In this document: in pieces, positions 13,672 through 22,135 of the stretch
How the letters are laid out: every line of letters starts with the position of its first letter
How positions within the stretch are numbered: the first letter of the stretch is position 1
DNA from: Oceanospirillaceae bacterium
GTDB lineage: Bacteria; Pseudomonadota; Gammaproteobacteria; Pseudomonadales; Balneatricaceae
Reading direction: 5' to 3'
DNA length: 25,850 nt
Assembly (NCBI GenBank): GCA_003523085.1
Contig: DPHD01000021.1
Location: forward strand, 1-25,850
Translations under genes and position numbers: made by a program
Notes under the pieces: model-generated
Seen by the model: only the letters and a program-made list of their open reading frames with translations
Told to the model about the DNA's origin: nothing
Database searches by the model: none

Positions 13672-13725
13672 GAGTGTGAGATTGCATCCAATCAAATCGG
13701 TCTTTAATTACAACGACTTAAGCAA

Positions 13726-13752
13726 AAAAAAGACATCAAATGATGTCTTTTT
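13726..13752. terminator. bidirectional rho-independent terminator between the hip operon and tRNA-Pro
   Basis: GACATCA (13732-13738) pairs with TGATGTC (13741-13747) around a 2-base centre; eight A precede the stem on the plus strand and five T follow it. On the minus strand this is a hairpin ending in an eight-T run, 11 bases after the tRNA CCA, so it ends the tRNA transcript; on the plus strand it ends the hip transcript. Confidence 0.85.
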
Positions 13753-13763
13753 CAAAGAATTTC

Positions 13764-13840
13764 TGGTCGGGACGGCAGGATTTGAACCTGCGACCCCTTG
13801 TCCCCCAGACAAGTGCGCTACCAAACTGCGCTACGCCCCG
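13764..13840 (-). tRNA. tRNA-Pro (anticodon GGG)
   Basis: 77 nt on the minus strand with encoded CCA (13764-13766). The acceptor stem CGGGGCG pairs with CGTCCCG (one G-U), the anticodon stem CTTGT/ACAAG holds the loop CTGGGGG, so the anticodon is GGG and reads CCC and CCU. The T arm is CGCAGGTTCAAATCCTGCG-like. It lies downstream of ihfA with its own promoter and terminator. It also marks the border between the core gene block and the hipBA/MITE region; tRNA genes are common integration points. Confidence 0.96.
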
Positions 13841-13884
13841 ACAAACTTCCGATGCGGTTCGATGAGAACCTCAGAAGAGGGCGT

Positions 13885-13913
13885 ATATTACTTGAATCGT
13901 GGTTGTTTTGGAA
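13885..13913 (-). promoter_or_regulatory. tRNA-Pro promoter
   Basis: Read on the minus strand: TTCCAA (complement of 13908-13913), 17 bp, then TAATAT (complement of 13885-13890), followed by the G+C-rich ACGCCCTC typical of stringently controlled stable-RNA promoters. Confidence 0.5.
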
Positions 13914-13983
13914 GCGCTTGAGGCTGTGAAACACAGTAAAATCTGGAATTAAATCAAGTCTTTGATAGCGTCATCCAAATCCA

Positions 13984-14274
13984 CTAGTTTTCTGTTTCAA
14001 CCCGATCTTTGAGTTTTTGACCTGGTCTAAAGGTGACCACCCGGCGTGCAGAAATTGCCACTTCTTCGCCCGTTTTTGGGTTGCGCCCAGGGCGTGAGCG
14101 TTTGTCACGCAAATCAAAGTTGCCAAAACCTGACAACTTCACCTGTTCGTTATTAATAAGACTGGAGGAGACCTCTTCAAAAAAGGCCTCAACCATGTCT
14201 TTTGCGTCGCGTTTACTAAGCTGCTGTTCACTACTGAGACGTTCTGCCATATCGGCTTTGGTCAGTGATCCCAT
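13984..14274 (-). CDS. ihfA: integration host factor subunit alpha
   Basis: 96 residues, clearly IHF-alpha rather than HU: SKRDAKDMVEAFFEEV, the invariant EQVKLSGFGNFDLRDK stretch, and the PGRNPKTGEEVAISARRVVT arm with the DNA-intercalating Pro in RPGRNPKTG, ending GQKLKDRVE. It pairs with IhfB to bend DNA sharply in replication, recombination and transcription. GAGG lies upstream of the ATG. It follows pheT in the same direction, 30 bp apart, as in enterics and pseudomonads, so it can be cotranscribed with pheST. Confidence 0.97.
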   Translation of the reverse strand: MGSLTKADMAERLSSEQQLSKRDAKDMVEAFFEEVSSSLINNEQVKLSGFGNFDLRDKRSRPGRNPKTGEEVAISARRVVTFRPGQKLKDRVETEN

Positions 14275-14304
14275 GCTTGGGTCCTCGCCTGTTGTTTATT
14301 ATTA

Positions 14305-16677
14305 TTAGCCCCTAAGGCTGGCGCCGGCGTTTTGCGCAAGGTGTGTTACCACCTGCTCAACCCACTGGTTTACTTCATCATCCGTAAGAGTGCGCTCTGG
14401 GTGCTGCCACGTCAAGCCCAAAGCCAGACTTTTTTGTCCATTTTCAATGCCTTGGCCTTGATACACATCAAATAAGCGCACTGCATTAAGCCATTTTCCT
14501 GCGCTAGATTCAATAATACCAGTCACCTCAGCCACGCTAGTCTTTTGATCCAAGACGATGGCCAAGTCACGGCGCATTTCTGGGAACTTAGATAGCGTTT
14601 GGTAAGCCGGTAGCACACCAAGGCTAATAGCAGCTAAATCTACTTCAAACATAAACACTGGCCCTTGTAGGCCTAGGTCTTTAACTAGGCCCGGGTGCAT
14701 GGCGCCCACATAACCTACCACTGCGTCGTCCAGTTGAATGGCAGCACTTTGGCCTGGATGAAGAGCTAAATGTTCGATTGCCACAAAGGAAAAGTTTTGT
14801 CCGCCCATGGACAACAAGGTTTCCAAATCACCTTTAATGTCGAAATAATCAACATTTTCGGCTTTACCGTGCCAGCTTTCTGGGTTGCGAGAACCATAAA
14901 TCAAGCCGGCAAACACATCCTGCTGCTGTAAGCCTTGGTCACTAGGGATAAAGCGCTGGCCCGTTTCAAACAAACGAATACGTGGTTGTTGACGGTTTTG
15001 GTTGTGTTGCAATGCCTTAACCAAACCAGGCCATAAAGTCGTACGCATCACCGCCATGTCGGCAGAAATGGGATTGACTAACTCCACTGGCTTATTTTGA
15101 TCGTCAAACTTAGCTAATAAGCCAGGTTCAATCATGCTGTAAGTAATGGCTTCTTGATAACCACGGCTCACCATATGGCGGCGCAAAATAGACAATGGCC
15201 GCTGTACTTCGGCGTTAGCCGGAATTTCCATGCTCGCCACAGGGTTAGTGCTGGGTAAATTGTTGTAGCCGTAAACACGGGCAACTTCTTCAATTAAGTC
15301 CGCTTCAATGGCCATATCAAAACGCCAAGAAGGGGCACTGAAGGTCCATGAAGCGTCGTCTGAAGCCACTAAGGTTAAGCCCAGACGAGTAAGAATATCT
15401 AATACTTGCGCATCGTCGATTTTGTAGGCCAATAAGGCTTCTAGGCGAGCTTTACGTAAGCTCACCTGAGATTCGGTTGGCAAATGGTCAGCTGACACCT
15501 GTTCCACAATTGGCCCAGCTTCGCCACCCACAATACTCTGTAGTAACAAGGTGGCGCGATCCATGGCCTTGCGTTGTAGGTCATAGTCTACGCCGCGCTC
15601 AAAACGATGAGATGCGTCGGTATGTAAACCATAATTGCGGGCTTTGCCGGCAATACTAATGGGGTTAAAGAAAGCCGCTTCTAAGAACACGTTAGTCGTG
15701 CCACTGCCTACACCCGTATCTGCACCACCCATAATGCCGGCTAGGCCTAATACGCCTTCGTTATCGGCAATAACCAGTGTTTCTTGCTCTAGTTCAACTT
15801 TTTGACCGTCAAGCAAAGTTAGGTTTTCACCTTGGCTGGCCATACGTACAATGATAGAGCCATTGAGCTTGTTGAGGTCATAGGCGTGCATAGGCTGGCC
15901 CATTTCTAACAAAATATAGTTGGTCACATCAACCACTGGGTCAATGCTACGCACACCACAACGGCGTAATTTTTCTTGCATCCATAAGGGCGACGTTTTG
16001 GTGGCATCGATATTGTTAAGTACGCGGCCCAAGAAGCGCGGACAATGTTCTGGCGCACTGACTTTGACTGGGAATACATCTTCGATTTGTGGCGCCAGCT
16101 CTTTTAGTTCTGGGCCCTGCACATCAACCGAATTCAACACTCCCACTTCACGGGCTAAACCAGCAATACTTAAACAATCACCGCGGTTAGGTGTTAAGTC
16201 GACATCAATGATTTGGTCGTTGAGATTAAGGTAGTCACGAATATCTGCGCCTACTGGGGCGTCGGCTGCCAACTCCATAATGCCATCGTTTTCTTCGCTA
16301 ATTTCTAGTTCAGCGCCAGAACACAACATACCAAAGGATTCTTGTTGGCGTAACTTGGCCTTTTTGATTTTAAAATTACCTGGCAACACGGCACCCACGG
16401 TGGCAAAGGCCACCTTAATACCGACTCGGGCATTAGGTGCGCCACATACGACTTGGGTTTCTGTAGTGCCATCGCTGACCTGACACACACGAAGCTTGTC
16501 GGCGTCAGGGTGCTGCTGCGCACTCACAATTTCGCCAACGACTACACCGCTAAACTCGCCAGCGGCGGCTTCAATGTCATCTACTTCTAAACCGGCTAAG
16601 GTGATCTGGGCAACCAATTCGTCGCTGCTGATTGCAGGGTTAACCCATTCGCGCAGCCATTGTTCACTAAATTTCAT
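14305..16677 (-). CDS. pheT: phenylalanyl-tRNA synthetase beta subunit
   Basis: 790 residues (E. coli 795). Domains in order: N-terminal lobe, EMAP-like tRNA-binding fold at about 39-150 (VGEIVSAQQHPDADKLRVCQV), B3/4 editing domain at about 210-380, B5 at about 400-475, catalytic-like core at 480-690 and the C-terminal FDX-ACB anticodon-binding domain at about 697-790 (FPEMRRDLAIVLD). The beta subunit positions tRNA-Phe and removes Tyr-tRNA-Phe in the heterotetramer with PheS. It lies 27 bp after pheS. Confidence 0.98.
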   Translation of the reverse strand: MKFSEQWLREWVNPAISSDELVAQITLAGLEVDDIEAAAGEFSGVVVGEIVSAQQHPDADKLRVCQVSDGTTETQVVCGAPNARVGIKVAFATVGAVLPGNFKIKKAKLRQQESFGMLCSGAELEISEENDGIMELAADAPVGADIRDYLNLNDQIIDVDLTPNRGDCLSIAGLAREVGVLNSVDVQGPELKELAPQIEDVFPVKVSAPEHCPRFLGRVLNNIDATKTSPLWMQEKLRRCGVRSIDPVVDVTNYILLEMGQPMHAYDLNKLNGSIIVRMASQGENLTLLDGQKVELEQETLVIADNEGVLGLAGIMGGADTGVGSGTTNVFLEAAFFNPISIAGKARNYGLHTDASHRFERGVDYDLQRKAMDRATLLLQSIVGGEAGPIVEQVSADHLPTESQVSLRKARLEALLAYKIDDAQVLDILTRLGLTLVASDDASWTFSAPSWRFDMAIEADLIEEVARVYGYNNLPSTNPVASMEIPANAEVQRPLSILRRHMVSRGYQEAITYSMIEPGLLAKFDDQNKPVELVNPISADMAVMRTTLWPGLVKALQHNQNRQQPRIRLFETGQRFIPSDQGLQQQDVFAGLIYGSRNPESWHGKAENVDYFDIKGDLETLLSMGGQNFSFVAIEHLALHPGQSAAIQLDDAVVGYVGAMHPGLVKDLGLQGPVFMFEVDLAAISLGVLPAYQTLSKFPEMRRDLAIVLDQKTSVAEVTGIIESSAGKWLNAVRLFDVYQGQGIENGQKSLALGLTWQHPERTLTDDEVNQWVEQVVTHLAQNAGASLRG

Positions 16678-16704
16678 GTCTATATCTCGTGCGTTGAATT
16701 CAGG

Positions 16705-17700
16705 TTAACTAAATTGGGCCAAAAAACGTAGGTCGTTTTCAAAGAACATACGTAAATCTTTTACCCCGTAGCGCAACATCGCTAGGCGCTCAACGCCCAT
16801 ACCAAAGGCAAAACCGGTGTAGGCTTCTGGGTCGATGCCAGAATGTTCAAAGACCTTGGGGTGCACCATGCCGCAACCTAACACTTCAAGCCACTTTTGC
16901 TCACCGTCTTCGCCTTGGTAACCAATGTCTACTTCAATAGAAGGCTCGGTAAAGGGGAAGTAAGATGGACGGAAACGCACTTGTAAGTCCCGTTCAAAAA
17001 ACACGTTAAGAAAGTTATGCAAAATGCCTTTTAGGTCTGCAAAACTAATGTTGTCATCCACCAACAAACCTTCGATCTGGTGAAACATAGGTGAGTGGGT
17101 TTGATCAGAATCACAACGGTACACACGCCCCGGGCAAATAATGCGAATCGGCGGTTGTTGCTTTTCCATAGTTCTTACCTGTACGCCTGATGTGTGGGTA
17201 CGTAATAAGGTGCCATCACCAAAATAGAAGGTATCGTGCATGGCACGTGCTGGGTGATGGGCAGGAATATTGAGGGCTTCGAAGTTATGGTAATCGTCTT
17301 CGATTTCTGGACCTTGGGCCACAGAAAAGCCAATTTGAGCGAAGAAATTCTGAATCCGCTCCATCGTCATAGTCACGGGGTGTAGACCACCTGTAGCCTG
17401 ACCACGACCCGGCAATGTAACGTCAATGCTTTCTAATGCGAGCTGCTTACTGAGGGCGTTAGCCGCCATCATAGTGCGCTTGATGTTAATGGCATCTTGT
17501 ACTTGTTGCTTGGCTTCGTTGATCTTGGCGCCAGCGGCAGGCCTTTGTTCGGCCGACAATTGTCCTAAGCTTTTAAGCTGTGCAGTTAACTCGCCTTTTT
17601 TACCTAAGTACTGAACCCGAACTTGGTCAAGGGCTGATTCGTCTGCCGCTTGAGCCACAGCTTCTAAGCCGTCGGTGACCAGTTGCTTGAGGTGTTGCAT
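16705..17700 (-). CDS. pheS: phenylalanyl-tRNA synthetase alpha subunit
   Basis: 331 residues with an N-terminal coiled coil (about 1-90) and class II catalytic core: motif 2 around GRVYRCDSDQTHSPMFHQIE (191-210) and motif 3 GMGVERLAML (300-309). The Phe-pocket Ala298 in GFAFGMG equals the position (E. coli Ala294) that sets amino-acid specificity. It activates Phe and charges tRNA-Phe together with PheT. GGAG precedes the start. The 116-bp leader holds three hairpins but no Phe-rich leader peptide like E. coli PheM. Confidence 0.98.
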   Translation of the reverse strand: MQHLKQLVTDGLEAVAQAADESALDQVRVQYLGKKGELTAQLKSLGQLSAEQRPAAGAKINEAKQQVQDAINIKRTMMAANALSKQLALESIDVTLPGRGQATGGLHPVTMTMERIQNFFAQIGFSVAQGPEIEDDYHNFEALNIPAHHPARAMHDTFYFGDGTLLRTHTSGVQVRTMEKQQPPIRIICPGRVYRCDSDQTHSPMFHQIEGLLVDDNISFADLKGILHNFLNVFFERDLQVRFRPSYFPFTEPSIEVDIGYQGEDGEQKWLEVLGCGMVHPKVFEHSGIDPEAYTGFAFGMGVERLAMLRYGVKDLRMFFENDLRFLAQFS

Positions 17701-17721
17701 ATTATTCTCCGGTATAAATAG

Positions 17722-17753
17722 AACAGGGGAAGAGTTTGCACTCTTCCCCTGTT
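17722..17753 (-). terminator. strong hairpin between rplT and pheS (terminator or attenuator)
   Basis: AACAGGGGAAGAGT (17722-17735) pairs perfectly over 14 bp with ACTCTTCCCCTGTT (17740-17753) around a 4-base loop. In the direction of transcription it is followed by GTTCTATTTAT, an imperfect U-rich tract, and then the pheS ribosome binding site. It probably ends part of the rplT transcripts, allowing partial readthrough into pheST. Two weaker hairpins lie between it and the rplT stop, one of them CCAAACC (17786-17792)/GGTTTGG (17795-17801). Confidence 0.65.
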
Positions 17754-17816
17754 GGCATCCCGATGGGATTGCGAACTTAGATTAGCCAAACCAAGGTTTG
17801 GTTATCCAGATCCAAC

Positions 17817-18173
17817 TTAAGCGAGTGCCGCTTTAGCTTTCTCTACGATCGCTGTAAATACCGCTTTGTCGTGAATGGCTAAATCAGCCAATACTTTACG
17901 GTCGATCTCGATTGAAGATTTCTTCAAACCTGCAATCAAACGGCTGTAGGATAAACCGTTCATACGCGCACCGGCGTTAATACGGGCAATCCATAGAGCA
18001 CGGAACTGACGCTTACGTTGACGACGGTCGCGGTAGGCATATTGGCCAGCTTTGATTACAGCTTGCTTAGCAACCCGGAAGATACGGCTACGTGCACCGT
18101 AATAGCCCTTGGCTTGCTTGAGGATCTTCTTATGACGACGGTGTGCTTGGACACCACGTTTTACGCGAGACAT
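17817..18173 (-). CDS. rplT: 50S ribosomal protein L20
   Basis: 118 residues, the same length as E. coli L20 and nearly alignable throughout: VKRGV at the start, HKKILKQAKGYYGARSR, the YAYRDRRQRKRQFR rRNA-binding tail and the C-terminal EKAKAALA. It is needed early in 50S assembly by binding 23S rRNA, and in enterics it represses the rpmI-rplT mRNA. AGGAG lies eight bases before the ATG, 26 bp downstream of rpmI. Confidence 0.98.
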   Translation of the reverse strand: MSRVKRGVQAHRRHKKILKQAKGYYGARSRIFRVAKQAVIKAGQYAYRDRRQRKRQFRALWIARINAGARMNGLSYSRLIAGLKKSSIEIDRKVLADLAIHDKAVFTAIVEKAKAALA

Positions 18174-18199
18174 TATACTTTCTCCTTACCAGTGACTAT

Positions 18200-18394
18200 T
18201 TAGATGTACGGCAACATGCGCTTTACTAATGGCTTATCCGCAGCAGAAATCTGCAACGTGCCACGTAAATGACGCTTACGCTTGGTACTCTTTTTAGTCA
18301 AAATATGACTGGTGAAGGACTGACGGTGTTTAAAGCCGTTAGCAGTTTTCTTGAATCGTTTTGCAGCACCGCTGCAAGATTTCATCTTAGGCAT
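18200..18394 (-). CDS. rpmI: 50S ribosomal protein L35
   Basis: 64 residues starting at the ATG at 18394; a longer frame to 18412 adds six residues without support, whereas GGAG lies eight bases before the chosen start and the protein then opens with the conserved MPKMK. The SGAAKRFKKT and ILTKKSTKRKRHLR blocks are diagnostic of L35. It lies between infC and rplT in the conserved order. Confidence 0.97.
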   Translation of the reverse strand: MPKMKSCSGAAKRFKKTANGFKHRQSFTSHILTKKSTKRKRHLRGTLQISAADKPLVKRMLPYI

Positions 18395-18498
18395 TACATT
18401 TACTCCACGCATTCGTTGATTGTTAATGAAGACGCAATTAAGAACCTAAACTCTTAACCGGTCTCCCGATTGCAACTATTCACTAACAGTGAAGGCAG

Positions 18499-19038
18499 TT
18501 ACTTTCTTTTCTTTGGTGCCAACACCATAGTCAATTGACGGCCTTCCATCTTCGGGTATTGCTCTACTCCAGCGTATTCAGCCAAATCGACCTCTACACG
18601 CTTGAGCAATTCCATACCCAATTCTTGGTGTGCCATCTCACGACCACGGTAACGCAAGGTTACTTTCGTCTTGTCACCATTCTCTAGGAAACGGATCAGG
18701 TTGCGTAGTTTTACCTGATAATCTCCTACATCAGTTCCTGGTCGGAACTTGATTTCTTTCACTTGCGTCTGCTTCTGCTTCTTTTTAGCAGCTGCTTTCT
18801 GTTTTTTAACTTCAAACACTTGCTTGCCGTAGTCCATGATCTTACAGACCACAGGCTCCGCATCTGCTGCGATCTGAACCAGATCCAGCTTGGCAGCTTC
18901 TGCCATAACTAGTGCTTCGGCTACAGAAACAATGCCGACTTGTTCGCCGTCGGCACCGATGAGGCGACATTCTGTCGCTTCAATATGTTCGTTAATTGTT
19001 GGGCGTTTTGTTTTGCCCTTGCTGTATTCCCGTTTAAT
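18499..19038 (-). CDS. infC: translation initiation factor IF-3
   Basis: 179 residues (E. coli 180) when started at the AUU codon at 19038. Evidence for that start: the frame continues 44 codons upstream of the first ATG (18906) with conserved IF3 sequence (KRPTINEHIEA, RLIGADGEQVGIVSVAEAL), and GGAGAT (19045-19050) lies seven to eight bases before the AUU. The N-domain, KKKQKQTQVKEIKFRP linker and C-domain (GDYQVKLRNLIRFLENGDK, RGREMAHQELGME) are complete. IF3 checks start codons on the 30S subunit; the rare AUU start is the known basis of its autoregulation in E. coli and appears preserved here. Confidence 0.96.
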   Translation of the reverse strand: MKREYSKGKTKRPTINEHIEATECRLIGADGEQVGIVSVAEALVMAEAAKLDLVQIAADAEPVVCKIMDYGKQVFEVKKQKAAAKKKQKQTQVKEIKFRPGTDVGDYQVKLRNLIRFLENGDKTKVTLRYRGREMAHQELGMELLKRVEVDLAEYAGVEQYPKMEGRQLTMVLAPKKRK

Positions 19039-19075
19039 TTCGGTATCTCCGTTGTTCGTTTATGGAAGCGTTGTT

Positions 19076-20995
19076 TTACGCTTCAGTGCGGCCTAGTTTA
19101 GCGATGTCTGCATTGAGCAAAAATTCGAAAGCTTCTAGGCTCATATTACCCAAATCTTCACCTGTACGCGTACGTACTGTGACCGTTTGAGTTTCAACTT
19201 CCTTATCGCCAATCACTAGCAGGTAAGGAACTTTAAGAATTGTATGCTCGCGGATTTTAAAGCCTACCTTTTCGTTTCTCAAGTCCGCAGCGGCTCTAAA
19301 GCCCATTTTTGTCAAATTTTCTTCAACTTCTTGGCAAAAAGGGGCCTGTTTGTCGGTAATGTTCAAAATCGACACTTGTTTTGGGGCTAACCAAGGTGGC
19401 ATGGCGCCGGCAAAGTTTTCGATCAAAATGCCTAAAAAGCGCTCAAAAGAACCCAAAGTTGCACGATGTAACATCACCGGAACTTCTCGGTCACCGGCTT
19501 CGTTAACAAACTGAGCATCAAGACGACCTGGCATGGAAAAGTCCACTTGAATGGTGCCACACTGCCAAACTCGGCCTAGGCAATCTTTCAGGGAAAATTC
19601 AATTTTAGGGCCGTAAAAAGCACCTTCGCCTGGCAAAATTTCAAACGGCAATTGTTTGGCATTTAAGGCCTCTTCTAAAGCCGCTTCAGCTCGGTCCCAA
19701 ACGTCATCAGCGCCTACACGTTCTTCTGGGCGTGTCGACAACTTCAAAATCACATCGTCAAAACCAAAGTCTTTGTATACGTCATACAAGAAATCAATAA
19801 AGCGAGCCACTTCGTCCTGCATCTGACTTTCAGAACAGAAAATATGGCCATCATCTTGAGTGAAACTACGTACACGCATAATGCCGTGCAAAGTGCCCGA
19901 AGGCTCATTGCGGTGACAAGAGCCAAACTCTGCCATACGAATAGGCAACTCTTTGTAGCTCTTTAGGCCTTGGTTAAAAATCTGAATGTGGCATGGGCAG
20001 TTCATGGGCTTAACCGCATACTCACGGTTTTCTGATGCTGTGGTAAACATCATGGCCGAGAACTTGTCCCAGTGGCCAGAGCGCTCCCACAAGCTGCGGT
20101 CCACAACCTGTGGCGTCTTCACTTCTTGGTAACCACCTTGAATCTGGCGCTCGCGCATATAACGCTCAACCACCTGATAAATAGTCCAACCATTGGGGTG
20201 CCAAAACACCATACCCGGCGCTTCTTCTTGGGTATGGAATAAATCTAGTTTTTTACCTAGTTTACGGTGATCACGTTTTTCGGCTTCTTCTAAGCGGTGC
20301 AAATAGGCTTTAAGGTCTTTCTTATCAGCCCAAGCGGTGCCGTACACACGGGTTAACATGGCATTGTTAGAATCGCCACGCCAATAGGCACCGGCAACCT
20401 TCATCAGCTTGAATGACTTAATGTGGCCCGTAGCAGGCACGTGTGGACCACGGCATAAATCGGTAAATCCACCTTGACTATAAAAAGACAAGTCTTCGTC
20501 ACCAGGGATACTATCAATAATTTCTACTTTGTAATCTTCACCCAAGTCTTTAAAAAACTCAAGCGCGGCAGGGCGGCTCATAATACGACGCTCTAGCTTA
20601 AGATTCTGCTTCACCAAGGCCTTCATACGGGCTTCAATCTTAATTAAATCTTCTGGCGTAAATGGGCGCTCGTAAGCAAAATCGTAGAAAAAACCATCTT
20701 CGATCACAGGGCCAATGGTCACCTGTGCACCAGGGAATTCGTCTTGCACGGCTTGAGCCATCATGTGGGCGCAAGAATGACGAATCACCTCTAGGCCTTC
20801 GTCGTCGCGGGCGGTAACAATAGCAAGGGCTGTATCTTCGGTGATGACATAACTAGTATCTACAATTTCGCCAGCCACTTTGCCAGCCACCGCGGCTTTA
20901 GCGAGGCCTGGGCCAATGTCAAAAGCAACATCATAAATTGATACAGGCGCGTCGAAAGCACGCTGACTGCCATCAGGAAGAGTAATTACAGGCAT
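19076..20995 (-). CDS. thrS: threonyl-tRNA synthetase
   Basis: 639 residues from the ATG at 20995, which has AGGA seven bases upstream and gives the conserved MPVITLPDGSQR; a longer frame to 21028 is unsupported. Domains: TGS (1-60), editing domain with HxxxH (His73, His77) and CRGPH (181-185), class II core with zinc ligands Cys333, His384 and His510 (one less than the E. coli numbers), and the anticodon-binding domain from about 535. It charges tRNA-Thr and edits Ser-tRNA-Thr. It is the first gene of the cluster, 37 bp before infC. Confidence 0.98.
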   Translation of the reverse strand: MPVITLPDGSQRAFDAPVSIYDVAFDIGPGLAKAAVAGKVAGEIVDTSYVITEDTALAIVTARDDEGLEVIRHSCAHMMAQAVQDEFPGAQVTIGPVIEDGFFYDFAYERPFTPEDLIKIEARMKALVKQNLKLERRIMSRPAALEFFKDLGEDYKVEIIDSIPGDEDLSFYSQGGFTDLCRGPHVPATGHIKSFKLMKVAGAYWRGDSNNAMLTRVYGTAWADKKDLKAYLHRLEEAEKRDHRKLGKKLDLFHTQEEAPGMVFWHPNGWTIYQVVERYMRERQIQGGYQEVKTPQVVDRSLWERSGHWDKFSAMMFTTASENREYAVKPMNCPCHIQIFNQGLKSYKELPIRMAEFGSCHRNEPSGTLHGIMRVRSFTQDDGHIFCSESQMQDEVARFIDFLYDVYKDFGFDDVILKLSTRPEERVGADDVWDRAEAALEEALNAKQLPFEILPGEGAFYGPKIEFSLKDCLGRVWQCGTIQVDFSMPGRLDAQFVNEAGDREVPVMLHRATLGSFERFLGILIENFAGAMPPWLAPKQVSILNITDKQAPFCQEVEENLTKMGFRAAADLRNEKVGFKIREHTILKVPYLLVIGDKEVETQTVTVRTRTGEDLGNMSLEAFEFLLNADIAKLGRTEA

Positions 20996-21060
20996 AAAAT
21001 GTCCTTGCTCAGTGGTGACCCCTACCAAAGGCCACTTGGGGTGATAAAAATGAGAGGCGT

Positions 21061-21089
21061 ATTTTACCCTTATTGGGCCCTAACAACAA
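21061..21089 (-). promoter_or_regulatory. sigma70 promoter of the thrS-infC cluster
   Basis: On the minus strand TTGTTG (complement of 21084-21089), a 17-bp spacer and TAAAAT (complement of 21061-21066) lie 65 bp upstream of the thrS start. The resulting leader of about 60 nt can form ACCCC/GGGGT (21018-21022/21038-21042), too short to be the tRNA-like operator known in E. coli. Confidence 0.6.
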
Positions 21090-21151
21090 GGCTTCCTCTA
21101 AGCTACGCAGCAACCCATAGACCGTGACCCTGTATGGTTTCGCTACGCTGC

Positions 21152-22126
21152 CTAAGAAGTTCGACTATGGGGGGCCATAAAGTCGATCAACGGGCCAGTC
21201 GGCACGATCAAGGTTGGGTTTATAGTGTCGTGGCTGCCATAATAGTGCGCCTTGATGTAATCCATATGTACCGTTTGCGCAATGCCTGGCTTCTGGTACA
21301 AATCCCTTACATAGCCCCACAAATTGGGGTAATCAACAATGCGGCGTAAATCACACTTAAAGTGGCCGACATAAACCGCGTCAAACCGCACCAAGGTAGT
21401 AAATAAGCGCCAATCGGCTTCGCTAATTGTGCTGCCGGTGAGGTAACGGCGTTCGGAAAGGCGGTTTTCTAGGCTATCCAAGGCATTAAACACATCAGCA
21501 ACGGCGTCGTCATAAGCAACCTGAGTCGTGGCAAAACCAGCCCGGTACACGCCGTTGTTAATGTTGGGGTAGACAAAGGCGTTAAGCTCGTCGATTTCAG
21601 CCAGTAATTCAGGTGGTGAAAAATCACCTTCTACGGCACCCACATCATCAAACGCTGAATTGAACATACGAATAATTTCTGGGGATTCGTTACTTACAAT
21701 AGTGCCAGTGTGCTTGTCCCATAACACCGGTACTGTAACCCGGCCTGTGTAGTCGGATAGCGCCGCTGTGTAGACCTGATGCATACGGCTAGCATTATGA
21801 ATTGGGTCGGCAATCACCTGATCTCCAGGTTCAAAAGTCCAGCCTTCGTCACCCATATAAGCGTTAACTACAGAGATGGAAATCATGTCTTCCAAACCTT
21901 TAAGCTTGCGATAAATCATAGTGCGATGAGCCCACGGACAGGCCAGCGACACATACAGGTGGTACCGTCCAGGTTCGGCTTTAAACCCACCCATGCCCGA
22001 AGGGCCTGCGCTGCCATCCGCCGTAACCCAGTTGCGAAAGCTGGGCGCTTTACGCTCAAAGCGGCCACCGCTAGATTTGGTTTCATACCAATCCGTATGC
22101 CATTGCCCATCTATTAATATACCCAT
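21152..22126 (-). CDS. glutathionyl-hydroquinone reductase (Xi-class GST, YqjG/PcpF type)
   Basis: 324 residues (E. coli YqjG 328). The catalytic Cys63 lies in SLACPWAHRT, the diagnostic CPWA motif; the N-terminal loop FERKAPSFRNWV, the IVSNESPEIIRMFN glutathione-binding segment and the C-terminal HYYGSHDTINPT are characteristic of this class. The enzyme reduces glutathionyl-hydroquinones to free hydroquinones, releasing glutathione disulphide. AGGGG precedes the ATG. It follows a pirin gene by nine bases, so the two form an operon, plausibly for quinone or aromatic stress, with the divergent LysR as candidate regulator. Confidence 0.93.
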   Translation of the reverse strand: MGILIDGQWHTDWYETKSSGGRFERKAPSFRNWVTADGSAGPSGMGGFKAEPGRYHLYVSLACPWAHRTMIYRKLKGLEDMISISVVNAYMGDEGWTFEPGDQVIADPIHNASRMHQVYTAALSDYTGRVTVPVLWDKHTGTIVSNESPEIIRMFNSAFDDVGAVEGDFSPPELLAEIDELNAFVYPNINNGVYRAGFATTQVAYDDAVADVFNALDSLENRLSERRYLTGSTISEADWRLFTTLVRFDAVYVGHFKCDLRRIVDYPNLWGYVRDLYQKPGIAQTVHMDYIKAHYYGSHDTINPTLIVPTGPLIDFMAPHSRTS

Positions 22127-22135
22127 GCTTTTCCC

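Noticed and set aside
13676..13921. 81-residue plus-strand ORF containing TAGFEPATPCPPDKCATKL
   Set aside because: It is the reverse-strand reading of the tRNA-Pro gene, a familiar spurious annotation; the conserved peptide reflects tRNA conservation.
13949..13986. Out-of-frame continuation after the ihfA stop reading LVDLDDAIKDLI, suggesting a frameshift
   Set aside because: IhfA already has a normal length and C-terminus (96 residues), so the extra stretch is more likely chance.
17702..17758. 18-residue minus-strand frame before pheS as a PheM-like leader peptide
   Set aside because: It has one Phe codon and no ribosome binding site at a usable distance, and it simply spans the hairpin.
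20006..20008. Gly-to-Cys change beside the ThrS zinc cysteine (MNCPCH instead of MNCPGH)
   Set aside because: I recall the same Cys in pseudomonad ThrS proteins, so it is a normal lineage variant.
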